In this document: positions 32,954 to 41,881 of the stretch, one piece after another | Layout: every line of letters starts with the position of its first letter | Position numbering within the stretch: the first letter of the stretch is position 1 | DNA from: an uncultured Treponema sp. | GTDB taxonomy: Bacteria > Spirochaetota > Spirochaetia > Treponematales > Treponemataceae | Direction: 5' to 3' | DNA length: 64,000 bases | NCBI GenBank assembly: GCA_949299755.1 | Contig: CASGBA010000003.1 | Coordinates: forward strand, 62,001 to 126,000 | Position numbers and translations under genes: made by a program | The notes under the pieces: model-generated | Seen by the model: only the letters and a program-made list of their open reading frames with translations | What the model was told of the DNA's origin: nothing | Database searches by the model: none

Positions 32954-35836
32954 ATGTCAAAGGCTGATTTTTCACAGGATTCCGGGAAAATTATAATACA
33001 CGGTGCCCGTGAGCATAATTTAAAGAATGTGGATTTGGAGCTTCCCCGCGGAAAACTGGTTGTCATTTCCGGTTTGTCCGGTTCCGGTAAAAGTTCCCTG
33101 GCTTTCGATACCTTGTTTGCGGAAGGCCAGCGCCGTTATGTGGAATCCCTTTCTTCCTATGCCCGTCAGTTTCTGGGCAGGATGGACAAGCCCGATGTGG
33201 ATTACATCGAAGGGCTTTCCCCCGCTATTTCAATTGAACAGAAATCCACCCACCGGAACCCCAGGTCTACCGTGGGAACCGTCACCGAAATTTATGATTA
33301 TTACAGGCTTTTGTTTTCAAGAATAGGAAAACCCCATTGTCCTTCCTGTGGAAAGGAAATATGCGAGCAGTCTGTTGACCAGATTATTTCCTCAATACTT
33401 TCCTGGCCGGAAAATTCCCGTATCCAGATACTTGCCCCCCTGGTACGAGGAAAAAAGGGGGAACATCAGAAAATCATTGCCGATATGAAGAAAGCTGGAT
33501 TTACCAGGGCACGTATTGACGGAGTTCCTGTCAGTTTGGACGAATCCATAAAGCTGGATAAACAAAAAAAACATACAATCGAAATTATAGTGGACAGGAT
33601 AATTTTATCGGAAGGGCTTAGAAAGCGCCTTTCTGAATCGGTTGAAACAGCCCTTTCCTGTTCCGACGGCATACTGCTGGTTATTAAACAGGATACTTCT
33701 TCTTCAGATCAGGAGGAAGTTTTTTTCTCCCAAAAAAACGCTTGTCCGGATTGCGGTGTTTCCATCCCTGAGCTTCAACCAAGATTGTTTTCCTTTAACA
33801 ATCCTCTTGGAGCTTGTCCTTCTTGTTCCGGGCTAGGTTTCAGGCAGGAATATGATCCGTCCTTGATTATCCCTGACTGGACTTTGTCTTTTGATGAGGG
33901 GGGTATCCTCCCTTATAATCCAGATAGCGCTTGGAACAGATCAAGGTTTGAAGCTCTGGCTGAAAAATACGGTTTTTCACTTTCCAGGCCTTTGTCGGAA
34001 CTTACAAAAAAACAAAGGGATGTGATTTTTGAAGGGACAGGGGAAGAGGCCATACAGTGGACTTACGTGAACCGGGATGGAAGTCACCGCAGCAAATATA
34101 ATCAGCCTTGGCCGGGAATTATTGCGGATTTGAAGCGGCGCTACAACGAAAGTTTTTCCAACGCTCAAAGGGAAAATCTGGAGCGTTATATGTCAAACCG
34201 GATTTGCGAGGAATGCGGCGGCCGCCGGCTCCGTCCGGAAATTCTTGGGGTTACTGTATGCGGAAAAAATATCCATGAATTGACACTGCTTTCGGTTTCC
34301 CAGTCTGTTGAGTTTTTTAAGAAAATAAAGTTTTCCAAAACTGAAAAGCAGATTTCAGAACAAATCCTGAAAGAAATAAACGCAAGGCTTTCATTCCTAC
34401 AGAATGTGGGGCTTGATTACCTCACCTTGGAACGTCAGGCTGCAACCCTTTCAGGTGGCGAAGCCCAGAGAATAAGGCTTGCCACCCAGATTGGTTCAGG
34501 CTTGATAGGCGTATTGTATATTCTTGATGAACCGTCCATCGGACTCCACCAGAGGGATAACCAGCGGCTTATTGATACCCTTCTTTATCTGCGTGATTTG
34601 GGGAATACTCTTGTTGTCGTGGAGCACGATGAGCAAACCCTGCGTACCGCCGATTATATTGTGGATATGGGGCCCGGCGCCGGTGTTCACGGAGGCCGGG
34701 TGGTGGCGGAAGGTACGCCGGAAGAGGTTATGCAGATTAAAGAAAGTCTGACAGGCCAGTATCTCGCCGGAACCCTTAAAATGGATATTCCGGAAAAACG
34801 GAGACCCGGGAAAGGAACTTTTATATGTCTGGAAGGAGTGAGCGAGCATAACCTGAAAAATATCGATGTGAAGATTCCCTTAGGTGCCTTTACCTGTATC
34901 ACCGGTGTTTCAGGTTCCGGTAAATCAACTCTTCTTTCCGATGTTCTTTATCCTGCGGCGGCAGACAGGCTTCTGGGCTCATCTTCTTCCCGGTCTGCTC
35001 CCCAGGAGTTGCATTTTAAGAGGATAACCGGTCTTGAAAATATTGATAAGGTGATAAATATTGACCAAAGCCCCATAGGAAGGACCCCCCGTTCAAACCC
35101 GGCAACCTATGTGGGTGTGTTTAACGGCATCAGGGATTTGTACGCAAGCCTTCCCGAATCGAAGGCCAGGGGGTATAAGCCCGGCCGGTTCTCTTTCAAT
35201 GTGCCCGGCGGGCGTTGTGAGCACTGCCGGGGGGACGGAACACTCACCATTGAAATGAATTTCCTGCCGGATGTTTACATAACCTGCGATGTCTGCCGGG
35301 GAAAAAGGTTTAACCGGGAAACCCTGGATGTTTTGTACAAGGGGAAGAATATAAGCGATGTCCTTGATATGACCATTGAGGAAGCTTGTTCCTTTTTCGC
35401 CCATATCCCGCACATCGCCAGGAAGATGGAAACTCTTCTTTCCGTGGGGTTGGGATATGTCAAGTTGGGGCAATCTGCCTTGACTCTTTCAGGTGGTGAA
35501 GCCCAGCGGGTTAAACTTGCCAATGAATTGGCGAAACGTTCCACAGGAAAAACCCTTTATATACTTGATGAACCTACAACAGGCCTCCATTTCGCTGACA
35601 TACGTCAGCTGATGGAAGTGATACAAAGACTTGTTGACCAGGGTAACACTGTTGTAATGATAGAGCACAATCTGGATGTAATCCTTCAAGCTGACTGGAT
35701 AATAGATCTGGGACCGGAAGGAGGGGTAAACGGTGGACGCATAGTTACAGAGGGAACTCCTGAGGATGTGTCACGGTGTGAAGCATCTTTCACAGGTATG
35801 TATATAAAAGAAATGTTGGATAGAACCGGTAAATGA
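32954..35836 (+). CDS. uvrA: Excinuclease ABC subunit A (960 aa)
   Basis: Damage-recognition ATPase of nucleotide excision repair, acting with UvrB. It has two ABC ATPase modules: Walker A GLSGSGKSSLAF (about residues 34-45) and GVSGSGKSTLL (about 650-660), and signature LSGGEAQRIRLA and LSGGEAQRVKLA. Zinc ligands are seen in CPSC...C-type and CPDC ... CPSC motifs and in the CEHC...CDVC pair in the C-terminal half. The length is typical. It overlaps lptD by 4 bp (ATGA), so the two are translationally coupled. Confidence 0.98.
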   Translation: MSKADFSQDSGKIIIHGAREHNLKNVDLELPRGKLVVISGLSGSGKSSLAFDTLFAEGQRRYVESLSSYARQFLGRMDKPDVDYIEGLSPAISIEQKSTHRNPRSTVGTVTEIYDYYRLLFSRIGKPHCPSCGKEICEQSVDQIISSILSWPENSRIQILAPLVRGKKGEHQKIIADMKKAGFTRARIDGVPVSLDESIKLDKQKKHTIEIIVDRIILSEGLRKRLSESVETALSCSDGILLVIKQDTSSSDQEEVFFSQKNACPDCGVSIPELQPRLFSFNNPLGACPSCSGLGFRQEYDPSLIIPDWTLSFDEGGILPYNPDSAWNRSRFEALAEKYGFSLSRPLSELTKKQRDVIFEGTGEEAIQWTYVNRDGSHRSKYNQPWPGIIADLKRRYNESFSNAQRENLERYMSNRICEECGGRRLRPEILGVTVCGKNIHELTLLSVSQSVEFFKKIKFSKTEKQISEQILKEINARLSFLQNVGLDYLTLERQAATLSGGEAQRIRLATQIGSGLIGVLYILDEPSIGLHQRDNQRLIDTLLYLRDLGNTLVVVEHDEQTLRTADYIVDMGPGAGVHGGRVVAEGTPEEVMQIKESLTGQYLAGTLKMDIPEKRRPGKGTFICLEGVSEHNLKNIDVKIPLGAFTCITGVSGSGKSTLLSDVLYPAAADRLLGSSSSRSAPQELHFKRITGLENIDKVINIDQSPIGRTPRSNPATYVGVFNGIRDLYASLPESKARGYKPGRFSFNVPGGRCEHCRGDGTLTIEMNFLPDVYITCDVCRGKRFNRETLDVLYKGKNISDVLDMTIEEACSFFAHIPHIARKMETLLSVGLGYVKLGQSALTLSGGEAQRVKLANELAKRSTGKTLYILDEPTTGLHFADIRQLMEVIQRLVDQGNTVVMIEHNLDVILQADWIIDLGPEGGVNGGRIVTEGTPEDVSRCEASFTGMYIKEMLDRTGK

Positions 35837-38800
35837 TTTTTCACGCTAAAAGCAGATTCAATGAAAATAAATCTGTCCTTACCGGTAAATTGTTTATTTC
35901 CCTGTTTGTTTTTTTCTGCTTTTTCCGCATTCATTTTGTTTCAGCCCAGGATGAAAAATCCGGAAGAACCATAACAGTTGAATCCGCCCGTTCAGTTCAG
36001 TCTGAAAAAGTCATGGACGAGCTTACCGGGGAAGAAAAAACCGTAACATATTTGCGTGGAAACGTGATTATTTCTGTTTCGGACGGGAACGATGTTTCCA
36101 GAATTTCCGCTGACGAAATTATCTATGACAGAACCAGGGAAATGATGGAAGCCCGGGGAAATGTGGAATATGAGCATTCCACAGGAAGTTCAGGCGGGGA
36201 AAAATTTTCAGGCGACTCCATGCTTTTTAATGTTAAAAAGCAACAGGGCGTATTCCTTGACGGGGTTTTTGAGCAGGATGCGGGAAAAGAGGATTCCGAT
36301 CCTTTTGTGGTCCGTTCCGACATAACCGGCAGGGATTCCAGCTCCACAATGGCCTTTAAAAACGGGATTTTGACAACCTGTGATGCGGAAGACCCGCATT
36401 GGTCTATAAGAGCTTCCCGTATTTGGATGTTACCCGGGAATGAAATAGCCCTTTTAAATGGCATCCTTTTTATTGGTCCGCTTCCTGTTTTTTATATCCC
36501 TTTTTTTTATTATCCCGGGGATGAGATGATTTTCCATCCTGTGTTTGGTTACAGAAACCGGGAAGGTTTTTTTGTCCAGACAACAACCTATCTTTACGGC
36601 CGGAAACCTTTGCCGGAAACTTCTTCCGATGAGGATAATTCTTTTGCGAATTTTATGAAAAGCAGCACACTGAAAGAGCAGGTGAGGGAAGGTTTGTTCC
36701 TCCGCAATACATCAAAAGACGCTGAAAACGTCAACCCCGATTTTTTCAAAATAAAACTGGATGCCTATTCATCACTGGGAGTTCTCACCGGTTTGGAAGG
36801 TTCTTTTACCCCGAAAAATTCCTACATAAATTCCCTTTCTTTTTATATTGACGCCGGGTTTTCAAGAACCCTGTTTCCCCTTGGTTCCACAGGATTTTAC
36901 ACCCCATATTCAGATGATGGAAACAAACACAAAGATTACGGTTGGTTCATTGGAAATGACCTTCCTTTCCGCTATAGAACGAATTTTTCAGTTAATGTAA
37001 ACAAAACGCCTTTTTCCCTTTCCGTGTCAATGCCACTGATTTCCGACCCTTATTTTAAGAAGGATTTTACCGACAGGTCAGAGGATTTGAACTGGATTAA
37101 TTTTTTTATGAACCAAAGCGAACTTGCCAAGGAGAATGATGATATAACAACGGAAACATCCTATTCCTGGAATATTTCCGGTTCTGTGCGCCCTGATGTT
37201 TCTTTTTTAAATCCCTGGATTACATCCCTTTCGGTTTCGTCCTTTGCCGGTTTGGTTTCATTTAACTCAAAAACAAACTCATCAATTACGGGTTCCCTTG
37301 CCGCTTATTCACCGGAAAGGACTTTCTTTTATCCTGAGTATATAAAGCCTTCAATAGCATTGAATGCTGCCGGTACACTTGTTTCCTCAGATACAGTTTT
37401 GAAAAAAAAATCATCCGGTTCCGGTGTTGATTTAAGCCGTATCCGGAATCCTTTCGTCGAAACAAAGGAAAATGAGCCGGACCATCTGGCAGTGGATGAA
37501 AAAACCGGGCCGGAACAAAACGGGGAGGATGTTCCTGAAACTTTGGAAGATTCCGTAGGAAAAAATGATGAAACCGGTTTGGGGGAGGACTTTCAGGAGA
37601 CCGGCTTTCAGGAGAACTCCAATGCAGCCGTATCCACAGAATCTCCGGCCGGTGGTGCAAAAAAGGATTTGAACAGCCATTTTTTGCCTCCGGTTTCTTT
37701 AACAGACAAATTCTCCTCCGCAACCATGTCTTCCGGAGCCGGGAGAAGTTCCTATTCCCTGAAATGGGATTTTTCCCCTTCTTTTGCCTATGAAAGCACT
37801 TACAATACTGTTTCATGGAATTCCCCGGATGATGTTAAATGGAATGATTTTGCATCCCTTTTTTATCAGTTGAAAACTCCTGTTAAACTTATAGGAGATT
37901 ATTCCTGGGATAAAGATTTCATTACGATTTCTTCCGATTTAAATTTTTATAACACAAAACAGGAACATCTGCTTCTTTCCGATTCTGTCTACACAACAAC
38001 AGCCAGCAAGAATAACGTTCTCCTCACCGATTACACTAACAGCGTTTATTCCTTTGAAACTGACAACGAATTAAAAATCAGGCCATTCCACAATGATCCG
38101 GTTTTCCATCCCACTTCCGTATCCTGGAATTTTGTTGCTGACCTGTTGCGGAAAGATTTTGTCGGAACAGTAAATTCACCGGAATGGAAGCTGAAGGGGA
38201 TGGAGTGGGACGATTCTTTCGTGGATACTCACACCGCCTCCGCCACCTTTGGTGTGGATGCCTTCGGATACGAAGAAACTTTTTCGTTTACAACAAACCT
38301 TTCCCCAAGACTTGAATCCTATGAGGGAAATTTGGCTTTGTCCTGGTTTTTCGGTTCTTTCACCGCCAACGGAGAATATTTCCAGCAAGAAAGCGCGGAC
38401 AAAACCACTGAATGGAAATGGGAACCGTTAAAAGCTGTCTTATCATGGAAACTGCCTTTGGATTTCACGTTCAGTCAGGAATATACCCATGACATGAACG
38501 AAAACGAGCCGACAACCCTTTCCTTCAAACTTACCCATAAATATCTTTCCGTTTTTTATACAGTGAACAACGCCATCCAGTATGTCCTCAAAGAGGGGGA
38601 AGGCTGGGTCGCTGACGGAACTGATCCGAAATTCAAACCCTATTCAGCGGGTTTTTCCTTTTCAAATATTTCGACTCCGCTTACATTCAATTTGTGGAAA
38701 AACAGGATTTCGATAAGTGCCGGGCTTACTAGCAGCCTGGAATTCAATTTGAGGAGACAGACGGAAAGTTCCTTTACTTTCGGACCGAAAATAATCGTAA

Positions 38801-39228
38801 GCATTGCGGATTTTCTTGATTTAAGTTTCCAGTCCAATAGCACAAATTCCGTGATAGCCCGGTATTTTCCCGGTTTGCTTGGATTGAAGGAGGAGATTCC
38901 CGGGGAAAAAAATATTTTTACCGATTTAATAAAATCTTTTAACTTTTGGAACATGGATGACCGGCGGAACAGCGGCTTCAAATTGAAAACCCTGGAAATG
39001 GAAATGAAACACTATCTCCACGACTGGACCGCTTCTTTCAAAGCGGTTATAACACCGGAACTAAAAAATGACGGGGGTTCCTTTCGGTATGAATTTTCCC
39101 CCCTCATAGTTTTTTCGGTGTCCTGGAATCCGGTTAGTGATGTTAAGACGACGATTAAGAGCGATGACGGTGATTTTTCCGTAAGCGCATCCGGTTCCAC
39201 CAATGATAATACGGACACAACCAACTGA
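35833..39228 (+). CDS. lptD: LptD/OstA-like outer-membrane assembly protein (1131 aa)
   Basis: Large exported outer-membrane protein. A signal peptide (about residues 18-38, ending VSA-QD) is followed by an OstA/LptA-type N-terminal domain (about 45-195, with VTYLRGNVIISV, ISADEIIYDRTREMMEARGNVEYE). The remaining about 900 residues are rich in alternating hydrophobic strands with aromatic girdles, consistent with a beta-barrel. An acidic Glu/Asp/Asn-rich insert lies at about 540-620. LptD inserts lipopolysaccharide-like lipids into the outer leaflet; treponemes have atypical lipooligosaccharides, so the substrate is uncertain. I recall the same uvrA-lptD order in T. pallidum (TP0515 as LptD), unverified here. 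The start overlaps uvrA. Confidence 0.85.
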   Translation: MIFHAKSRFNENKSVLTGKLFISLFVFFCFFRIHFVSAQDEKSGRTITVESARSVQSEKVMDELTGEEKTVTYLRGNVIISVSDGNDVSRISADEIIYDRTREMMEARGNVEYEHSTGSSGGEKFSGDSMLFNVKKQQGVFLDGVFEQDAGKEDSDPFVVRSDITGRDSSSTMAFKNGILTTCDAEDPHWSIRASRIWMLPGNEIALLNGILFIGPLPVFYIPFFYYPGDEMIFHPVFGYRNREGFFVQTTTYLYGRKPLPETSSDEDNSFANFMKSSTLKEQVREGLFLRNTSKDAENVNPDFFKIKLDAYSSLGVLTGLEGSFTPKNSYINSLSFYIDAGFSRTLFPLGSTGFYTPYSDDGNKHKDYGWFIGNDLPFRYRTNFSVNVNKTPFSLSVSMPLISDPYFKKDFTDRSEDLNWINFFMNQSELAKENDDITTETSYSWNISGSVRPDVSFLNPWITSLSVSSFAGLVSFNSKTNSSITGSLAAYSPERTFFYPEYIKPSIALNAAGTLVSSDTVLKKKSSGSGVDLSRIRNPFVETKENEPDHLAVDEKTGPEQNGEDVPETLEDSVGKNDETGLGEDFQETGFQENSNAAVSTESPAGGAKKDLNSHFLPPVSLTDKFSSATMSSGAGRSSYSLKWDFSPSFAYESTYNTVSWNSPDDVKWNDFASLFYQLKTPVKLIGDYSWDKDFITISSDLNFYNTKQEHLLLSDSVYTTTASKNNVLLTDYTNSVYSFETDNELKIRPFHNDPVFHPTSVSWNFVADLLRKDFVGTVNSPEWKLKGMEWDDSFVDTHTASATFGVDAFGYEETFSFTTNLSPRLESYEGNLALSWFFGSFTANGEYFQQESADKTTEWKWEPLKAVLSWKLPLDFTFSQEYTHDMNENEPTTLSFKLTHKYLSVFYTVNNAIQYVLKEGEGWVADGTDPKFKPYSAGFSFSNISTPLTFNLWKNRISISAGLTSSLEFNLRRQTESSFTFGPKIIVSIADFLDLSFQSNSTNSVIARYFPGLLGLKEEIPGEKNIFTDLIKSFNFWNMDDRRNSGFKLKTLEMEMKHYLHDWTASFKAVITPELKNDGGSFRYEFSPLIVFSVSWNPVSDVKTTIKSDDGDFSVSASGSTNDNTDTTN

Positions 39229-39343
39229 CGCTTCCCGGTCAATATTTGCGGCAGTCGCCGAAAAAACGCTCTAGTCTTGCAGAAATAAGTCATGCGTTGT
39301 ACAATTCCTTTACCGGCTAATATTTTTTGTAACGGAGGCTTTG

Positions 39344-39814
39344 ATGGCGGAAGATTCTCAGTTTCAGCTTGTGACTTTTCAGCTGGGGGAAGAGCTCTAT
39401 GGCGTTGATATCATGATGGTTAAGGAAATAGTTCGTGTCCAGGAGATAAGGCCAATCCCGAATGCCCCTGACTATGTGGAAGGTATTTTCAATCTCCGTA
39501 GTGAAATTATTCCGATTATCAACCTGCACAAGCGGTTCCATCTAAAAAAGCCTGTTGAGCTTGAGGAAGATGAATATTCCGGCGGTTTTGTTATCCTCGA
39601 AATAGACGGAAATAAAATAGGTGTAATCATTGACAGGATTGCCCGGGTTGTGACTGTGGAGCCTGATGAAATACAGCCTCCGCCCCAGATGATAAGCGGA
39701 ATAGGCGCCGAATACATAAACGGGGTTATCAGACAGGAAGGCGGTTATTTAATTGTTCTTGACGTCAAACGCCTTTTCAGCCTGAAAGAGCTTCAGAATC
39801 TCTCTAATTTGTAA
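39344..39814 (+). CDS. cheW: CheW chemotaxis coupling protein (156 aa)
   Basis: Adaptor linking chemoreceptors to the kinase CheA. The CheW fold motifs are intact: QLVTFQLGEELYGVDIMMVKEIV, the RPIPNAPDYVEGIFNLRSEIIPIINLHKRF block and DRIARVVTVEPDEIQ. The ATG at 39344 is preferred over a TTG one codon earlier; GGAGG lies five bases before it. It is followed by the DegT-like gene after 18 bases and probably begins the cheW-nadK-recN operon. It would serve receptors such as the MCP in this window. Confidence 0.96.
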   Translation: MAEDSQFQLVTFQLGEELYGVDIMMVKEIVRVQEIRPIPNAPDYVEGIFNLRSEIIPIINLHKRFHLKKPVELEEDEYSGGFVILEIDGNKIGVIIDRIARVVTVEPDEIQPPPQMISGIGAEYINGVIRQEGGYLIVLDVKRLFSLKELQNLSNL

Positions 39815-39832
39815 GGACGGTTTTTTAAATAA

Positions 39833-40942
39833 ATGGAAATTCCTCTTTTTAGTTCCACAATAAGACGCCGGGAAATGGACGCTGTCCTGACCTGTATGGT
39901 TTCCGAGAAAATCGGTCCCGGAGAGATAAACCATAAATTATCCCAAGCTGCGAAGGAATTTTTCAATGTTGATACAGCCCTGCCTCTGAGAAGCGGGGAT
40001 GTCGCCCTCCGGTATATTTTCCAAGCCTTGGATTTGCCTCCCGGTTCCGGTGTCATTATTTCCGCATTGTCTCCGGCTTGGTATTATAAATGTATAAAGC
40101 GGGCCGGTTATGAACCCATACCCGCCGACGTGGATCCTGACACAGCCCAGCTTACCCCGGAGTCTGTGCAGGTTGCCGCATCCAAGGGGGGCAGGGTTCT
40201 TTTTTTGTTTGAAGCCCTTGGATTTTTACCGGATGTCCGTGGTATTCTATCCCTGAATATTCCTGTCATCGAGGATATTTCCCATAGTGCGGGGGCTTTT
40301 TACGGAATAGCGGACGGTGATAGCGGAGACAGCGGTGAATCCGCCCGGGTTTCCGGGGAAGAGCCGGGAAATCCGGAGAATGTATATAACGCCGGTTCCG
40401 GTGCGCTTTTTACGCTGATGGGTCTTGAGGAAAGGGATTTGCTTACCTCCGGAGGCGGAGCTGTACTCTTTGCCCCCAGGCGCAGGGAAGGAATTATAAT
40501 CCGCCGTATTTTTGAGGAAGCCCCGGAAACCGATATCCTCTCGGATATGAATGCCGCCCTGGCACTGGTTCAGCTGAAAGAAATGAAACGGAATTACGAG
40601 AACCGCCGGGAACTGTACAATATGTTTCTTGCTTCAATTCAAATGGCTTCTGAATCCAGACACATACCAATGAGGCAAAGGGGAGGCGGTGAGCCGTCCT
40701 ATTATTCTTTTCCCGTCATTATTTCCAGCGGCGGGAAGGAAGTCCGCCAGTATGCTTCCAAAGAAGGAATAAAAACAGGGCCCGCTTTTCAAAATTCCAC
40801 GGCGGCTTTTCTTGGAGAGGAGCTTAAAGACTGCCCCAACGCTAAATCCTTGCTGTTGCGTTGCGTTCTTTTTCCGCTTTATCCAAGACTCGGTAGCAAA
40901 AATGCTGAAAAAATTGCAAAAGTTTTGCGTTCTTTGCCTTAA
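39833..40942 (+). CDS. DegT/DnrJ/EryC1-like protein, PLP lysine apparently lost (369 aa)
   Basis: Fold-type I aminotransferase-like protein. The N-terminus (LFSSTIRRREMDAVLTCMVSEKIGPGEINHKLSQAAKEFF) and the sugar-aminotransferase layout fit the DegT family. The segment that normally reads SFHxxK...GEGG has become FTLMGLEERDLLTSGGG, with Asp or Glu where the Schiff-base lysine should be. It is therefore probably not a transaminase in the usual sense. A 30-residue Gly/Ser/Glu insert lies at about 158-185. It sits inside a chemotaxis/DNA-repair gene run far from the glycan cluster; I recall a similar arrangement in T. pallidum, unverified. Function unknown. Confidence 0.75.
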   Translation: MEIPLFSSTIRRREMDAVLTCMVSEKIGPGEINHKLSQAAKEFFNVDTALPLRSGDVALRYIFQALDLPPGSGVIISALSPAWYYKCIKRAGYEPIPADVDPDTAQLTPESVQVAASKGGRVLFLFEALGFLPDVRGILSLNIPVIEDISHSAGAFYGIADGDSGDSGESARVSGEEPGNPENVYNAGSGALFTLMGLEERDLLTSGGGAVLFAPRRREGIIIRRIFEEAPETDILSDMNAALALVQLKEMKRNYENRRELYNMFLASIQMASESRHIPMRQRGGGEPSYYSFPVIISSGGKEVRQYASKEGIKTGPAFQNSTAAFLGEELKDCPNAKSLLLRCVLFPLYPRLGSKNAEKIAKVLRSLP

Positions 40943-40963
40943 TCTGATAAAATTATAGAAGAA

Positions 40964-41881
40964 ATGCATAAGATTAGTCGTGCCATAGCTGTGGTTAATA
41001 CCAGAAAACCCGAGGCTGCTCCCCTGGCTGAAAAAATTTCAGCTTTTTTAAAGGCAAAAGGTGTTTCATGCTGTATATTTAAATACGGCGGAACAGAGGT
41101 TGAGGATCCGTTCCATTCCTATGATTTTGCCATAACCCTGGGTGGAGACGGCACCGTATTGTTTGCCGCCCGTTATTGTGCCCCGCGGAATATACCTGTA
41201 TTCCCGGTTAATTTAGGGGAATTCGGTTTTATTGCCGGCATAGGCCCGGGTTTGTGGCAGCCGTCTTTGGAAGCTTATCTTGACGGTGTTTCCCACAGCA
41301 CTGAAAGAATGCTCTTGAAAATAGATGTTATCAGGGGAAATGATTTCCGTCCTGTTTACAGCGCATACGCTTTAAACGATGCCGCGGTTTCCGCCGGCGG
41401 GGTTGCAAAAATCGTGGAATTTAATGTGTCATATATGGATGAATCCCAAACATATCCTTTCGGGCTTTTTAAGGCTGACGGTGTGATTGCCGCAACTCCC
41501 ACCGGTTCCACGGCCTATTCCGCTGCTGCCGGAGGCCCCATAGTTTCACCGGATGTTTCCGCCTTTGTGCTGTCTCCGGTGTGTGCTTTTTCCTTGTCAT
41601 CCAGGCCGATTGTGCTTCCTTCTTCCGGCAGGATTTTCATAAATTTTTCCGGTGGTGGAAACGGTGGGGATGCGCTGTTAAGTATAGACGGCCAGGAAAC
41701 CTTCAATCTCAGGAAAGGGGACGAAATAATCGTTTCGAAAGGGGAAAAAGCTGTCCGTCTGATAGGATGTTCTCCTAAAATTTTTTATGATGCCCTGCGC
41801 TATAAATTGAATTGGTCAGGAGCGCCTTTTAATGCTTTTTCCGGGAAAGAAGGGGAAACAAAACCGGAGGGTGATTCATGA
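40964..41881 (+). CDS. nadK: NAD kinase (305 aa)
   Basis: Phosphorylates NAD to NADP. The catalytic GGDGT motif in ITLGGDGTVLFAARY (about residues 55-69), the LGEFGFIAGIG block and the TPTGSTAYSAAAGGPIVSP motif are intact. Length is normal. It overlaps recN by 4 bp, so nadK and recN are coupled, as in many bacteria. Confidence 0.97.
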   Translation: MHKISRAIAVVNTRKPEAAPLAEKISAFLKAKGVSCCIFKYGGTEVEDPFHSYDFAITLGGDGTVLFAARYCAPRNIPVFPVNLGEFGFIAGIGPGLWQPSLEAYLDGVSHSTERMLLKIDVIRGNDFRPVYSAYALNDAAVSAGGVAKIVEFNVSYMDESQTYPFGLFKADGVIAATPTGSTAYSAAAGGPIVSPDVSAFVLSPVCAFSLSSRPIVLPSSGRIFINFSGGGNGGDALLSIDGQETFNLRKGDEIIVSKGEKAVRLIGCSPKIFYDALRYKLNWSGAPFNAFSGKEGETKPEGDS

